Positions 24,257-33,763 of a DNA stretch of 64,000 bases are shown in pieces. The notes beneath the pieces were generated by a model. That model saw only the letters and a program-made list of their open reading frames with translations, searched no databases and was not told where the DNA came from. The stretch is from contig JADJAG010000008.1 in assembly GCA_016704325.1 (NCBI GenBank), positions 248,001 to 312,000 of the forward strand, written 5' to 3'. Position 1 is the first letter of the stretch. Every line of letters begins with the position of its first letter. The translations under genes were made by a program, and so were the position numbers. Source of the DNA: Chitinophagaceae bacterium. Lineage in GTDB: Bacteria; Bacteroidota; Bacteroidia; Chitinophagales; UBA10324.

Positions 24257-25251
24257 ATGGAAACAGTGGTTAGCGGCATCAGGCCAACGGGCAATTTACA
24301 TCTGGGTAACTATTTCGGCGCTATGCAGAATTTTATCAGGATGCAGCAGGAGCAGCATTGTTTCTTTTTATTGCCGATTATCATTCACTCACCACACATC
24401 CGCATCCTGCCAACCTGCATCAAACGGTACGGCAGGTAGTAGCCGAATACCTGGCCTGCGGTATCGACCCCGAGCAGTGTACACTATACATACAAAGTGA
24501 TTTGCCGGAGACCGCGGAACTCTATCTCTTTCTCAATATGCTTTCTTATGTAGGGGAGCTTGAAAGAAGCACTTCTTTCAAAGATAAAATCCGCAAGCAT
24601 GCTGATAATGTGAATGCAGGGCTGCTGACCTACCCGGTGCTTATGGCTTCCGATATCATCATTCACCGCGCTCATAAAGTCCCGGTAGGTAAAGATCAGG
24701 AGCAACACCTGGAGATGACACGCACCTTCGCCTCTCGTTTTAACAGGCTTTATGAAGTGGAGTATTTTCCTGAACCTGTCGCTTTCAATTTTTCAGATAA
24801 GCTGGTGAAAGTGCCGGGGTTAGATGGTTCCGGTAAGATGGGAAAATCTGAGGGAGAAGGCAATGCCGTGTTTCTGGTAGATGAACCGGAAGTGATTCGA
24901 AAGAAAGTGATGAAGGCCGTTACCGACAGCGGACCTACCCAACAAAACCAGGAGAAGCCCGAAGTGATTCAAAATCTTTTTACTTTATTAAAGCTGGTAG
25001 CGGCTAATGATACAGTGCAACATTTTGAGACCGTTTACAACAATTGCACCATTAGGTATGGCGATTTAAAGAAACAACTTGCGGAAGACATGATCAACTT
25101 CACCGCTCCCTTCCGGGAACGGGTGAAAGATTATTACAACGATACCAACCGGTTGCATAAAGTGCTTTCGCAAGGCGCTGAAAAAGCAAGAGCCAGTGGC
25201 GGAAAAACGGTTAAGGAAGTAAGGGAAATAATAGGCATCAGGAAGTTTTAG
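24257..25251 (+). CDS. trpS: Tryptophanyl-tRNA synthetase (single frameshift in a T run)
   Basis: The enzyme charges tRNA-Trp. The start METVVSGIRPTGNLHLGNYF holds the HIGH-like motif. KMSKS appears as GSGKMGKSEG, and IADYHSL, GKDQEQHLEMTR and KVPGLDGSGK are all present. Reading breaks in CFF/FIADYH: the T run at 24365-24369 has five T where six are needed. Joined, the protein is about 331 residues, the normal size. As trpS is usually essential and single-copy, this is more likely a sequencing or assembly error than a real mutation, unless another trpS exists. Confidence 0.93.
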
Positions 25252-25461
25252 AATCTTTTATCTTCACGTTGATTATCTTACCCGAGGTTGGATAAGATTT
25301 TTGCCCTGATAACCAATAAGGCTCCATTAATTTCTTTATGTTTCATTGAGTCTTTGTGACTAAATAGCATACAAAACTTTACAACCAATTGATATTATCC
25401 ACAATTACAATTTTTATTTAACCCCATTCTTTAATTACTAAATAGTTCAGATCGTCGCACG

Positions 25462-26109
25462 ATGGCTAAGAAAGACCTTAAGTTTTCAAATATCAAACAT
25501 ATAGCCATTGCCGGAAATATCGGTGCGGGCAAGACTACCCTGACTACCCTGCTTGCCAAGCAATTTAACTGGGAGCCGCACTATGAAGATGTAGACAACA
25601 ATCCATACCTCTACGATTTTTATGAGAACATGCCGCGCTGGTCGTTCAACCTGCAGATCTATTTTCTCAATAGCCGCTTTGGTCAAATCATCAAGATTCA
25701 GCAAGGGGAGAAAACAGTGATACAGGACCGCACCATCTATGAAGATGCGCAGATCTTCGCACCAAACCTGCATGCTATGGGACTGATGACTAAACGTGAC
25801 TTTGATAATTATACGGCACTATATAAAACCATTGGCTCGCTCATTAAACCACCCGACTTACTGATCTACCTTCGTGGATCCATTTCCGCCTTAGTGGGGC
25901 AGATTCAAAAACGCGGCCGTGAATATGAAGACAACCTGCGGCTCGATTATCTGCGCCGCCTTAATGAATATTATGAGAACTGGATCAACAGCTATAAAGA
26001 AGGTAAGCTCCTGGTGATTGATATCGACAAATGTAATTTCGCGGAGAAACCGGAAGATTTAGGCGAAGTGGTAAATAAAGTGCGGGCTAATTTGCATGGA
26101 TTGTTCTAA
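25462..26109 (+). CDS. Deoxynucleoside kinase
   Basis: The enzyme phosphorylates deoxynucleosides for nucleotide salvage. The P-loop GNIGAGKT is at residues 18-25. The DRS-like substrate motif is QDRTIYEDA (about 87-95), and the lid carries RGREYE. Length (215) matches bacterial dNK/dGK. The ATG at 25462 is well placed, with the P-loop 17 residues in. Specificity (deoxyadenosine, deoxyguanosine or broad) cannot be read from these motifs. The gene is separate from trpS by about 210 bases. Confidence 0.93.
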   Translation: MAKKDLKFSNIKHIAIAGNIGAGKTTLTTLLAKQFNWEPHYEDVDNNPYLYDFYENMPRWSFNLQIYFLNSRFGQIIKIQQGEKTVIQDRTIYEDAQIFAPNLHAMGLMTKRDFDNYTALYKTIGSLIKPPDLLIYLRGSISALVGQIQKRGREYEDNLRLDYLRRLNEYYENWINSYKEGKLLVIDIDKCNFAEKPEDLGEVVNKVRANLHGLF

Positions 26110-26310
26110 ATCCGCATCCTATATTTACATCGCTTGCAGGTCTTGCTTCATTACAACCTTTAACAATATAGTACACAGTCCTAAACAGAAATAATAATAG
26201 CTGCAGCAAAAATTACCAAATTGTTACGTGTATTTTTATCCTGACTATTCATTTTTCATTTGCCTTTACTATTTGACTTACTTGATTATATTTGATCATC
26301 TTTATTGCTG

Positions 26311-27132
26311 ATGAAAAAAACCTTACTATTCACTATTGCATGTTGTGTATTTACCTTTGCTTCCTTTGCCGGAAACGAACCGCAGGCAATTGGCGCGCGA
26401 TCTACTGCCATGGGTGGAACAGGACTGACACTTACTGACCCCTTTTCCATGTTTAATAACCAGGCTGCGATGGCTTTTGTAACGGATATTTCCATCGGCT
26501 TGTTCAGCGAAAGAAATTTCATGCTGAGTGAATTGAGTTACAATGCCGGTGGTGTCATCTTTCCAACTAAATCAGGTGTGTTTGGATTTACTGTTACCTA
26601 TGCCGGTTTCGATGTATACAATGAAAAAAAGGCAGGCCTCTCCTATGCCAGGTTATTCACTGAACGCATCTCCGGAGGCATTCAATTCGATTACCTCGGC
26701 ACTTCTATCTCGGAATATGGCAATGGTTCCACCTTTACTTTTGAAGCCGGATTATTGGTAAAGATCACAGAAAAATTTTCTACGGGAGCGCATGTCTTTA
26801 ACCCAGTGCGGGTGAATTCAGGTTTTGTGGATGATAAAGTCCCCACCACACTTAAACTGGGGGTATCCTATGAAGCAGGTAATAAAGTAAGTATTGCAGC
26901 AGAAGCAAAAAAGAATATTGACCAGCCGGCTCAGTTTTGCGCCGGTATGGAATACCGGGTGGTTGATGCATTGCATTTACGTGCAGGTTTTGAGACCTAT
27001 CCTGCCCTCTACTCATTTGGTGCAGGCATCAACATACAACAACTTAAGATTGACTTCGCCACTTCGTATCACCAGGTGTTGGGTGTTACACCGCAGCTAT
27101 CGATCAGTTATGCATTTTCGAAAAAGAAGTAA
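26311..27132 (+). CDS. PorV/PorQ-like outer-membrane barrel protein
   Basis: The 273-residue protein starts at ATG 26311 with signal peptide MKKTLLFTIACCVFTFASFA. Its ARSTAMGGTGLTLTDPFSMF followed by NNQAAMAF is the signature of the PorV/PorQ/FadL-like Bacteroidota barrels. Alternating short hydrophobic strands fill the rest, ending SISYAF. PorV shuttles T9SS cargo to the attachment complex. PorQ and other members do related jobs. Which one this is cannot be told from sequence alone. It lies 6 bases upstream of the next barrel gene, so the two may be co-transcribed. Confidence 0.8.
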   Translation: MKKTLLFTIACCVFTFASFAGNEPQAIGARSTAMGGTGLTLTDPFSMFNNQAAMAFVTDISIGLFSERNFMLSELSYNAGGVIFPTKSGVFGFTVTYAGFDVYNEKKAGLSYARLFTERISGGIQFDYLGTSISEYGNGSTFTFEAGLLVKITEKFSTGAHVFNPVRVNSGFVDDKVPTTLKLGVSYEAGNKVSIAAEAKKNIDQPAQFCAGMEYRVVDALHLRAGFETYPALYSFGAGINIQQLKIDFATSYHQVLGVTPQLSISYAFSKKK

Positions 27133-27138
27133 GAGGCT

Positions 27139-29301
27139 ATGCTGCACCATACCGCTTTTAGATTCTTCTCCAACTTTTATCATTCCTGCATGATGTTGTT
27201 GCACAATTTGCAGCATCATCAGTTGATGATTATTTTATGTTTAACATGTTTGCTTATTCAATTCAAGGTTCAGGCACAGATCACCAATCCGGGTGGTGAA
27301 GAAGAAAAGAGAGAAGACTATATCGAACAGCTTATTGAAAAAGACGATAATACCGGTGGCGACTATGAAGCCATTATTGACCTCGATAAAAACCTGCGTG
27401 AACGACCCATCAACCTCAATACTGCCACAGAAGAGGATCTTAAACCTTTACATGAGTTGGCATTGCTTACCGGCATTCAGATTAATGCCATTATTACCTA
27501 CCGGGAAAAATTAGGCAAGCTGATCAGTATTTATGAATTGCAGGCTGTGCCTTACCTGGATCTTGCATCTATCAGGATGATTATACCTTATGTTAGTGTT
27601 GGCAGCGACATTTCCGAAGTACAAGTGCTTCCCAAAGATCTTTTGCTTAAAGGAGAATATACTTTGCTCATACGCGCACAACAGTTGCTTGAAGAACAAA
27701 AAGGTTTTACACCGGTTGATTCAGGTTCTACTGCATCACGATATCTTGGAAGTCAGCTCAACCTGTACACACGTTTCCGGTATCAATATGGCACCAAGTT
27801 TAGTTATGGTATCACCGGTCAGAAAGATGCGGGCGAAGAATTTTTTAAGGGCAGTCAAAAACAGGGGTTTGATTTTTACTCCTTTCATCTTTACTACCGC
27901 GGGAATAATTTCCTGAAAGCCGTTGCGCTTGGTGATTATGAATTAAAATTCGGACAGGGCTTGCTGGTGGCCTCCGGATTTGGCGTGAGCAAGAGTTCGC
28001 TGGTAACAAGTATAAAGTATGGCGGAAGAACACTGAGGCCCTATACCTCTGTTAATGAATTTAATTTCTTCCGCGGTGGTGCTGCAGTAGTTGGCACAGA
28101 AAATATTTCACTTACCGCTTTTGCATCTTCAAAAAAAATTGATGGCAACATCGGTACGGTTGATACCCTGGGCGAAGATGTTTTTGTAACCTCCATTGGT
28201 GGTGATGGCCTGCACCGAACCACATCGGAGGTAGAGAATAAGAATACTGTGCAACAAACCGTAACAGGTGCCAATGCCGACTTCCGGATACGTTCCTTAA
28301 CACTTGGTGCATCAGCTATCTATTCCAAATACAGTGTGCCGCTCATTCCATCTTTTCAGCCGTATAATCAGTTTAAGTTTCGTGGAGATCAGCTCACCAA
28401 TTTTGGAATACATTACGACTGGCAATACCGGAACTTCAACCTGTTCGGGGAAGGAGCCATAGATGATGAAGGAGGAAAAGCGCTACTGGCCGGCATGCTG
28501 ATCAGTATTGATCCCAAAGTTGATCTAGCGGTATTATACAGGAACTATGGCAGGGACTTTCATTCGCTTTATGCAAATTCATTTGCTGAATCGAGTACCA
28601 CCGATAATGAAAGTGGCATGTACAGCGGCATCATTATCCGCCCATCGCGTGCATGGACTATTTCCGGGTACGTAGATTTCTTTTCAAAGCCCTGGCTCGA
28701 CTATGGCATCGATGCACCATCCGACGGGGTGGAGCTGCTCACTCAGGTTACCTATAAACCGAACCGCTCGCTTGAGATTTATGCACGGTGGAAAAATGAA
28801 TCCAAACAACAGAATGCAACCGCAAATGAAGAGCCGCTCGACTACCTTGTAAATACTTCTAAACAAAATCTGCGCTTTAACCTGAGCTATAAAATTTCTC
28901 CTGCCTTCCTGATCAAAAGTCGCGCTGAATGGGTCTTTTACAAAGAGGGCGAACAGGATGTGCAATATGGATTCCTGGCTTACCAGGATCTCGTTTTTCG
29001 GAAGTTAGGATCACCCCTCCAACTGACAGGCAGGATTTGTCTCTTTGATACCGATGACTATGATGCGAGAATCTATGCATATGAAAATGATGTACTGTAT
29101 GCCTATTCCGTTCCTGCTTTCTCCGATCAGGGCATGCGGTTTTATGCTATTGCACGTTATACGGTTACCAGGGGCATCGACATTTGGTTACGCTATGCCC
29201 AAACCTATTATACCACACTTAATGTGATTGGCAGTGGATTGGATGAAATTAATGGAAATACCAAATCTGAAATAAAAGCGGAAGTGCGGTTTAAATTTTA
29301 A
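27139..29301 (+). CDS. Helix-hairpin-helix plus outer-membrane barrel protein
   Basis: The 720-residue protein has a leader (the best signal start is Met30, MIILCLTCLLIQFKVQAQ) and a ComEA-like helix-hairpin-helix domain (INLNTATEEDL, LLTGIQINAIITYRE, YELQAVPYL). A long beta-strand barrel region rich in aromatic residues follows to the end (EVRFKF). Bacteroidota carry this fused form. The function is unknown. The HhH domain would lie in the periplasm, where it could bind DNA or act as an adaptor. Only the family outline is supported. Confidence 0.8.
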   Translation: MLHHTAFRFFSNFYHSCMMLLHNLQHHQLMIILCLTCLLIQFKVQAQITNPGGEEEKREDYIEQLIEKDDNTGGDYEAIIDLDKNLRERPINLNTATEEDLKPLHELALLTGIQINAIITYREKLGKLISIYELQAVPYLDLASIRMIIPYVSVGSDISEVQVLPKDLLLKGEYTLLIRAQQLLEEQKGFTPVDSGSTASRYLGSQLNLYTRFRYQYGTKFSYGITGQKDAGEEFFKGSQKQGFDFYSFHLYYRGNNFLKAVALGDYELKFGQGLLVASGFGVSKSSLVTSIKYGGRTLRPYTSVNEFNFFRGGAAVVGTENISLTAFASSKKIDGNIGTVDTLGEDVFVTSIGGDGLHRTTSEVENKNTVQQTVTGANADFRIRSLTLGASAIYSKYSVPLIPSFQPYNQFKFRGDQLTNFGIHYDWQYRNFNLFGEGAIDDEGGKALLAGMLISIDPKVDLAVLYRNYGRDFHSLYANSFAESSTTDNESGMYSGIIIRPSRAWTISGYVDFFSKPWLDYGIDAPSDGVELLTQVTYKPNRSLEIYARWKNESKQQNATANEEPLDYLVNTSKQNLRFNLSYKISPAFLIKSRAEWVFYKEGEQDVQYGFLAYQDLVFRKLGSPLQLTGRICLFDTDDYDARIYAYENDVLYAYSVPAFSDQGMRFYAIARYTVTRGIDIWLRYAQTYYTTLNVIGSGLDEINGNTKSEIKAEVRFKF

Positions 29302-29312
29302 TATAAGTAAAT

Positions 29313-29474
29313 AGCACACGGATGACACGGATCGGACGGATTTTTACGGATTCATTTTTATTTGATCATTCGTGAAAGGTACTTCTTAGAAAAGATTAGT
29401 TAGTTTAAATCAAGTTGAGAAAAGTAAAAAGCACACGGATAACACGGATCAAACGGATTCATTTTTATTTGATA
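29313..29474. repeat. Two direct copies of a CACACGGAT-type intergenic repeat
   Basis: Copy 1 (29313-29366) and copy 2 (29431-29474) share AGCACACGGAT, ACACGGATC and ACGGATTCATTTTTATTTGAT. This is a Bacteroidota intergenic repeat, located between convergent genes. The rest of 29302-29617 holds nothing else I can name. Confidence 0.75.
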
Positions 29475-29617
29475 CTTGGTAAAAAGTTTTTCCTCGAAAA
29501 GTTTATAATACTTTGATTCACCACGGTCTTAAACCGCAGTTATCAGCCTAATGTGTATTATTCGTGTTCCATTTTTGAATCTACATCACCTAAGCAACTA
29601 AAAAATTATAAGTATCA

Positions 29618-31486
29618 TCACTTACCCGTCTGGTCCATCCTGAAACCGGGTGATTTATATTCCTTACCCAGGTAATCGTTAGGAATCGTAGTGTGGTTAC
29701 CATCGCGTAGTGAATTATAATGCGGCGACATGATTTCTATTCCGGCTTCATTGCAGGCATCCTGGATACAGCAATGCAACTGAGAATAAATTTCCTGCAT
29801 TTTATTTGCCTCCCTGGTATATGCATTAATCTGATAGGATACATAAAAATCATCAAGGCTTGTCTGGAAAACAAATGGAGCAGGCGTTTTCAAGATTGAC
29901 GGTACACGGTTTGCTGCAATAATTAATGCCTGATGCATTTGTTTCCAGGGCACATCGTAGCCGATGGTTACAGTAGTATTAAGTATAAGTCCATCGGAAT
30001 CCAACTCAGTATTGGTGGAATAATTAATGGTGCTGCTGGAAAGTACTGCGGAATTGGGAATGGTCACATCTTCATTCTTAATCGTTTTTATTTTGGTTAC
30101 CAGCATTGTTTTCTCCATTACATCACCGGTTACCTCGCCGATTTTTACACGGTCTCCTACTTTAAAGGGACGCATATAAGTTATTACATAACCCGCCATA
30201 ATATTGGCAATCGCACTGGTAGAACCCAAAGAGAATAAGATACCGATGAACACAGAAACACCCTGGAAAGCAGGTGAGCTGGAGCCCGGCAAATACGGAA
30301 AGATGAGTACGAGCATCAATGCATACATCAGAAATTGAAGAATATTAAATGTTGGATGTGCCCAGTCTGCGTGGAAAGAAGCTATCCTGATATTTCCTGC
30401 TGCAATCTCATCAACAAAATACCTGATTGCCTTGATTGTATATCTGAAAATAAAGAATATCACCAGTACCGTAATCAGGCTTGGTAAATAACTCACAATG
30501 CCATGTACAATACTTCTCACCGGAGCCATTGTCCAGCTGATCAGTGTTCTTGTCCAGTCTTTTGTTTCCGGAAACACACTAAATAAAAGCGGCAACGAGA
30601 GGTATAATGCGATGATAATGGCAATGATGCGAAGAACATTGGTAAAGCGCATTACAAAACGCTGAAATTGTTCCTGGGTCAACAAGCGCACTTTGGCAAT
30701 GGTGAGACCGTTGAGGTATTTGTCCTGATTCTTATTTAGTAACTTATTAACGAACCGGAATAACCTGTTGATGAGAAATATGAGTAGTGCCAGGCAGAAG
30801 AATATCAGCAAAACCAGTCCGATCCGGATCATCCAGTTTTTAAAACTATTAGCGACACGCTCTTTACTGATTTCGTTTGCTATCAGATCGCGGTATTCCC
30901 TCGCAATCTGCAAGGCATCCTTTTGATACCACAGGGCATCATTAGGAGTAATGCTCATAATTACTTCGCTGGAGCCATAAAATATATCGCAGGTATAATC
31001 ACCTTCCACTACCCGAAGTGAATCAGCACTATAAAATGGGTCTTCATACAAATGGATAATTCTTTCACTAATAGCAAGACTTCGCTGTGCAGGTTTGAAA
31101 GAGGCAACTTTCAGGTAAATATGAAAAAGCGTATCGTTAAAGGGTGCTACCGGAAAACCAACTGCACTTTTCCTTAACTTTTCCAGTGCAGCAAGAGTAT
31201 TTACCCTGAGCATGGAATCATTGAAATTCATCTCCCGAAGCCTGGCCTCGAGTTCAGCGATTCTTGATCTATCACCACTGGCGTTCTGAATTTCCTTCTG
31301 CACCTCCGCCCTGATAACAGAATCAATCAGTTCTTGCTCCTGCATCATCATAATCGCATCAGTAACCTGCTCTGAGGTTGCATTTAATGAAGTAGAATCC
31401 CGGATTTCCTGGCCAATGGCGTAAAAAGAAATGCAACCGAAAAGGATAAGAAATAAAAAGAGTTTAGGAAACTTCATGCCATCCAT
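29618..31486 (-). CDS. MscS-family mechanosensitive ion channel
   Basis: The 622-residue channel has a signal peptide (MKFPKLFLFLILFGCISFYA), a periplasmic helical domain, several membrane helices (about 215-405), and the MscS pore and beta domain. The latter includes the Gly/Ala-rich pore helix GSTSAIANIMAGYVITYMRP and FKVGDRVKIGEVTGDV. It opens on membrane tension to release solutes. The C-terminal tail after the cytoplasmic domain is about 25 residues. The start at 31486 or three codons later (31477) is equally possible. No regulatory site is seen. Confidence 0.92.
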   Translation of the reverse strand: MDGMKFPKLFLFLILFGCISFYAIGQEIRDSTSLNATSEQVTDAIMMMQEQELIDSVIRAEVQKEIQNASGDRSRIAELEARLREMNFNDSMLRVNTLAALEKLRKSAVGFPVAPFNDTLFHIYLKVASFKPAQRSLAISERIIHLYEDPFYSADSLRVVEGDYTCDIFYGSSEVIMSITPNDALWYQKDALQIAREYRDLIANEISKERVANSFKNWMIRIGLVLLIFFCLALLIFLINRLFRFVNKLLNKNQDKYLNGLTIAKVRLLTQEQFQRFVMRFTNVLRIIAIIIALYLSLPLLFSVFPETKDWTRTLISWTMAPVRSIVHGIVSYLPSLITVLVIFFIFRYTIKAIRYFVDEIAAGNIRIASFHADWAHPTFNILQFLMYALMLVLIFPYLPGSSSPAFQGVSVFIGILFSLGSTSAIANIMAGYVITYMRPFKVGDRVKIGEVTGDVMEKTMLVTKIKTIKNEDVTIPNSAVLSSSTINYSTNTELDSDGLILNTTVTIGYDVPWKQMHQALIIAANRVPSILKTPAPFVFQTSLDDFYVSYQINAYTREANKMQEIYSQLHCCIQDACNEAGIEIMSPHYNSLRDGNHTTIPNDYLGKEYKSPGFRMDQTGK

Positions 31487-31631
31487 TTGTATTTTCAGAA
31501 AGATACTGATTTCAATATTTTTTCAGCCATTCAATTAACAGCAGGGTGTACGACAATTCGTTCATCTTATCAACTAATGGTTGGTGGGTTAAATCATGCG
31601 TCAACTGTTTATCTGCAAACTGCCAAAACTA

Positions 31632-32039
31632 TCAGATAAATCCTCTGCAGTTCTTAGCACCACAACGGCAGGGCAATTTGCCTTCATGATGGGTTATGCC
31701 ATAATCGGCTGTCAGCTCCTCTCCTTTCCTGATGTTACGAAGGGTATAGAATTCCACCCTCGTGGAGGTGACACGGATATATGCATTCGGGGAACATGAA
31801 TGATTTATATAGCGCAATGAATTGCTGTTTACCGATGCATCTAATGCTGTTGTATCTGTTAATTCCACGATGGCAATTTCTTTGGTAACACGTGCTTTCT
31901 TTCTTGCCGCCCGCAATGAGATGATGACGCCACCCAGGTCTCCGATTTTTTTTCTTTTGGGAATATTAGTCGTAGCATAAGCGCCTTTGCCTTGTATGCC
32001 GCTCTTGGCAAGCCGCAGTTCATAGTTCACTTTATACAT
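31632..32039 (-). CDS. SET-domain protein (lysine methyltransferase fold)
   Basis: This 135-residue protein starts at MYKVNYELRL. It has the SET motifs GIQGKGAYATTNIPK, RYINHSCSPNA (SAM/lysine site), GEELTADYGI and the post-SET Cys cluster CRCGAKNCRGFI. Short bacterial SET proteins methylate lysine on unknown targets. All catalytic landmarks are present, so it is probably active. It is flanked by mscS and hsp20, which do not suggest a target. Its 5' gap to hsp20 is about 140 bases and divergent. Confidence 0.9.
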   Translation of the reverse strand: MYKVNYELRLAKSGIQGKGAYATTNIPKRKKIGDLGGVIISLRAARKKARVTKEIAIVELTDTTALDASVNSNSLRYINHSCSPNAYIRVTSTRVEFYTLRNIRKGEELTADYGITHHEGKLPCRCGAKNCRGFI

Positions 32040-32181
32040 GAATGTAAGTTTTGGACAAGATAATTCTATTTTCAAAATGAAAAATTGGCATCAACTCGTT
32101 AATAAAATTTTGCTTGTTCAAAATATTACAGCAACAAGGCCGTCAACTCCATTAGTTTTCATTTAACTAAAAACAAAAAAC

Positions 32182-32580
32182 ATGTACTACAACCAGGCAT
32201 GGGCCGCAAAAGGCCAGGAACACGGAAGCGCGAGCAAACTCCCGCTTATCCGATCAATGCAGCGTGCAGCTGTAAGCATTTACAAAACCGAAAACAGCCA
32301 TGAGTTACTGGTGTTCGCACCGGGTCGCATCAAGGAACATTTTCACCTGGATGTGAAAGGAAACGAGCTGACTATTTCTTACACTCCTCCTAAAGATTTT
32401 CCAAGACCGGAGTGGGTGTTGCGTGAATACAGCCGCGGAGGATTTGTGAGGGCATTCAAACTGGGAGATACCGATGACGCCAAAAACATAACAGCGAAGT
32501 ATGTCGACGGCGTGTTACAGGTAAGTGTTCCCATGCTAAAGGAGGCACAACAGCCCAAACAGGAAATCAAAGTAAGTTAG
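32182..32580 (+). CDS. Small heat-shock protein (Hsp20/alpha-crystallin)
   Basis: This ATP-independent chaperone binds unfolding proteins as an oligomer. The alpha-crystallin domain shows ISYTPPKDFPRPEWVLREYS, then FVRAFKLGD and AKYVDGVLQVSVP. The length (132) is typical. The N-terminus is short and the tail (PKQEIKVS) lacks a clear I-x-I motif. No heat-shock promoter is obvious. A terminator follows. It is transcribed divergently from the SET gene. Confidence 0.9.
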   Translation: MYYNQAWAAKGQEHGSASKLPLIRSMQRAAVSIYKTENSHELLVFAPGRIKEHFHLDVKGNELTISYTPPKDFPRPEWVLREYSRGGFVRAFKLGDTDDAKNITAKYVDGVLQVSVPMLKEAQQPKQEIKVS

Positions 32581-32628
32581 TCAGCACATTCGAGTAAATG
32601 ACACTGAAATACTGACTTCCTGAAAAAC

Positions 32629-32662
32629 AAAAGCCTGCACCGGTTAGCTGTGCAGGCTTTTA
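32629..32662. terminator. Bidirectional terminator between hsp20 and yceI
   Basis: AAAAGCCTGCAC...GTGCAGGCTTTT, a 12-bp near-perfect hairpin with A and T runs on the two sides, serves convergent genes. Confidence 0.85.
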
Positions 32663-32683
32663 CTTTTATCTGAAGCAGTGCAT

Positions 32684-33382
32684 TTATTTCACCGCCTTTA
32701 AGGCAACTCCCATATGAATCTCATTCCTGATCAGGTCATCCGGCTGACCGGGATAAACGATATCCCACTGAGAACGATCGATGTTAAACTTCGCAAGCGC
32801 ATCAATGCTGTTTGCTGAAAAAGCTATGATAGCCGGGAACTCTATATTTTTGGTAACTCCCTTAATAGTCAGGTTACCACTGATCGTATGTGTAGGGTTC
32901 GTAACCTTGTATTCGCTGATATCCTCCTGGCGATCTTCATTCTCTGCTGTTACCGCACCGGCAAAGGGCTTTACGCCCGTAATTTCAAATGTGCCTACAG
33001 GAAATTTAGCCACGTCAAAAAAATCGGCTGATTTCAGATGGCCGGTCAGTTTTGCATTCTTAGCGGCATCGCTACCTGTCGGACCCACCGTGGCGATGGA
33101 GTTCATATCCAACGTGAACTTGCCGCCGGTAATATTACCATCCTTGGCCTGCAAATCGCCACTTACAATTTTAATGGAACCTGTATGGTAACCGCTCACC
33201 TTGGTAGCCACCCATTCCAGTTTACTGGCAATGGTATCCAGCTTCCAGGTTTCGCCTTCGGTTGCAGTCGTAACTTCCTGTGCATCAGTGGTAACGGCTT
33301 CATCACTTTTCGGTGCACTGGTACAAGAAGCTATCAGTATAACCGAAATTGACAGCAAAAGCAAGAAATTTGTTTTCTTCAT
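32684..33382 (-). CDS. YceI-like lipoprotein
   Basis: YceI proteins form a lipocalin-like barrel that binds isoprenoids or lipids. The start at 33382 gives a lipoprotein signal (MKKTNFLLLLSISVILIASC) with Cys20, so it should be membrane-anchored. The domain begins WKLDTIASKLEWVATKVSG and continues with SGDLQAKDGNITGGKF, SADFFDVAKFP and NLTIKGVTKNI, all typical YceI. A Thr/Ala/Asp-rich linker (about 22-45) separates anchor and barrel. The natural ligand is unknown. Confidence 0.93.
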   Translation of the reverse strand: MKKTNFLLLLSISVILIASCTSAPKSDEAVTTDAQEVTTATEGETWKLDTIASKLEWVATKVSGYHTGSIKIVSGDLQAKDGNITGGKFTLDMNSIATVGPTGSDAAKNAKLTGHLKSADFFDVAKFPVGTFEITGVKPFAGAVTAENEDRQEDISEYKVTNPTHTISGNLTIKGVTKNIEFPAIIAFSANSIDALAKFNIDRSQWDIVYPGQPDDLIRNEIHMGVALKAVK

Positions 33383-33763
33383 TTTTAAAGGGTTTATTTT
33401 TTGAATGTGTTCGAAAGGCATTCAAACAGTTGAGCAGCCTTTTAGTTCACCATTTTTGATTTTTATTTTCGGATGCTCAAAGCTCATTAATAATTGCCCT
33501 GTGAAAATCTATTGATTAGCCGGAATACCTGCTTTCAGCATATCATTGGATAGCATTCAAATGCTATTCTCCGGCAAAGCGCTGAAGGCTATTCCAGACC
33601 AACGAAAGAGGGCGTACGACAAATTGGATATAGATTATTGGGTGTTGAAATTGAGTATTAAGTATTTGAGTAAGTGAGTAAAGCAGCGTAGTGATTACAG
33701 CATAGTAAGTGACCGGCTTTGCCGCAGCAATTTAACCATTTAGCAATTTAACAATTTAATAAT
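33383..33763. other. Gap holding a low-complexity repeat
   Basis: From about 33718 to 33772 the sequence is AATTTAACCATTTAGCAATT-type repeat of the same family as 21042-21118 (reverse orientation). The rest (33383-33717) holds no gene and no hairpin I can name. Confidence 0.6.
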
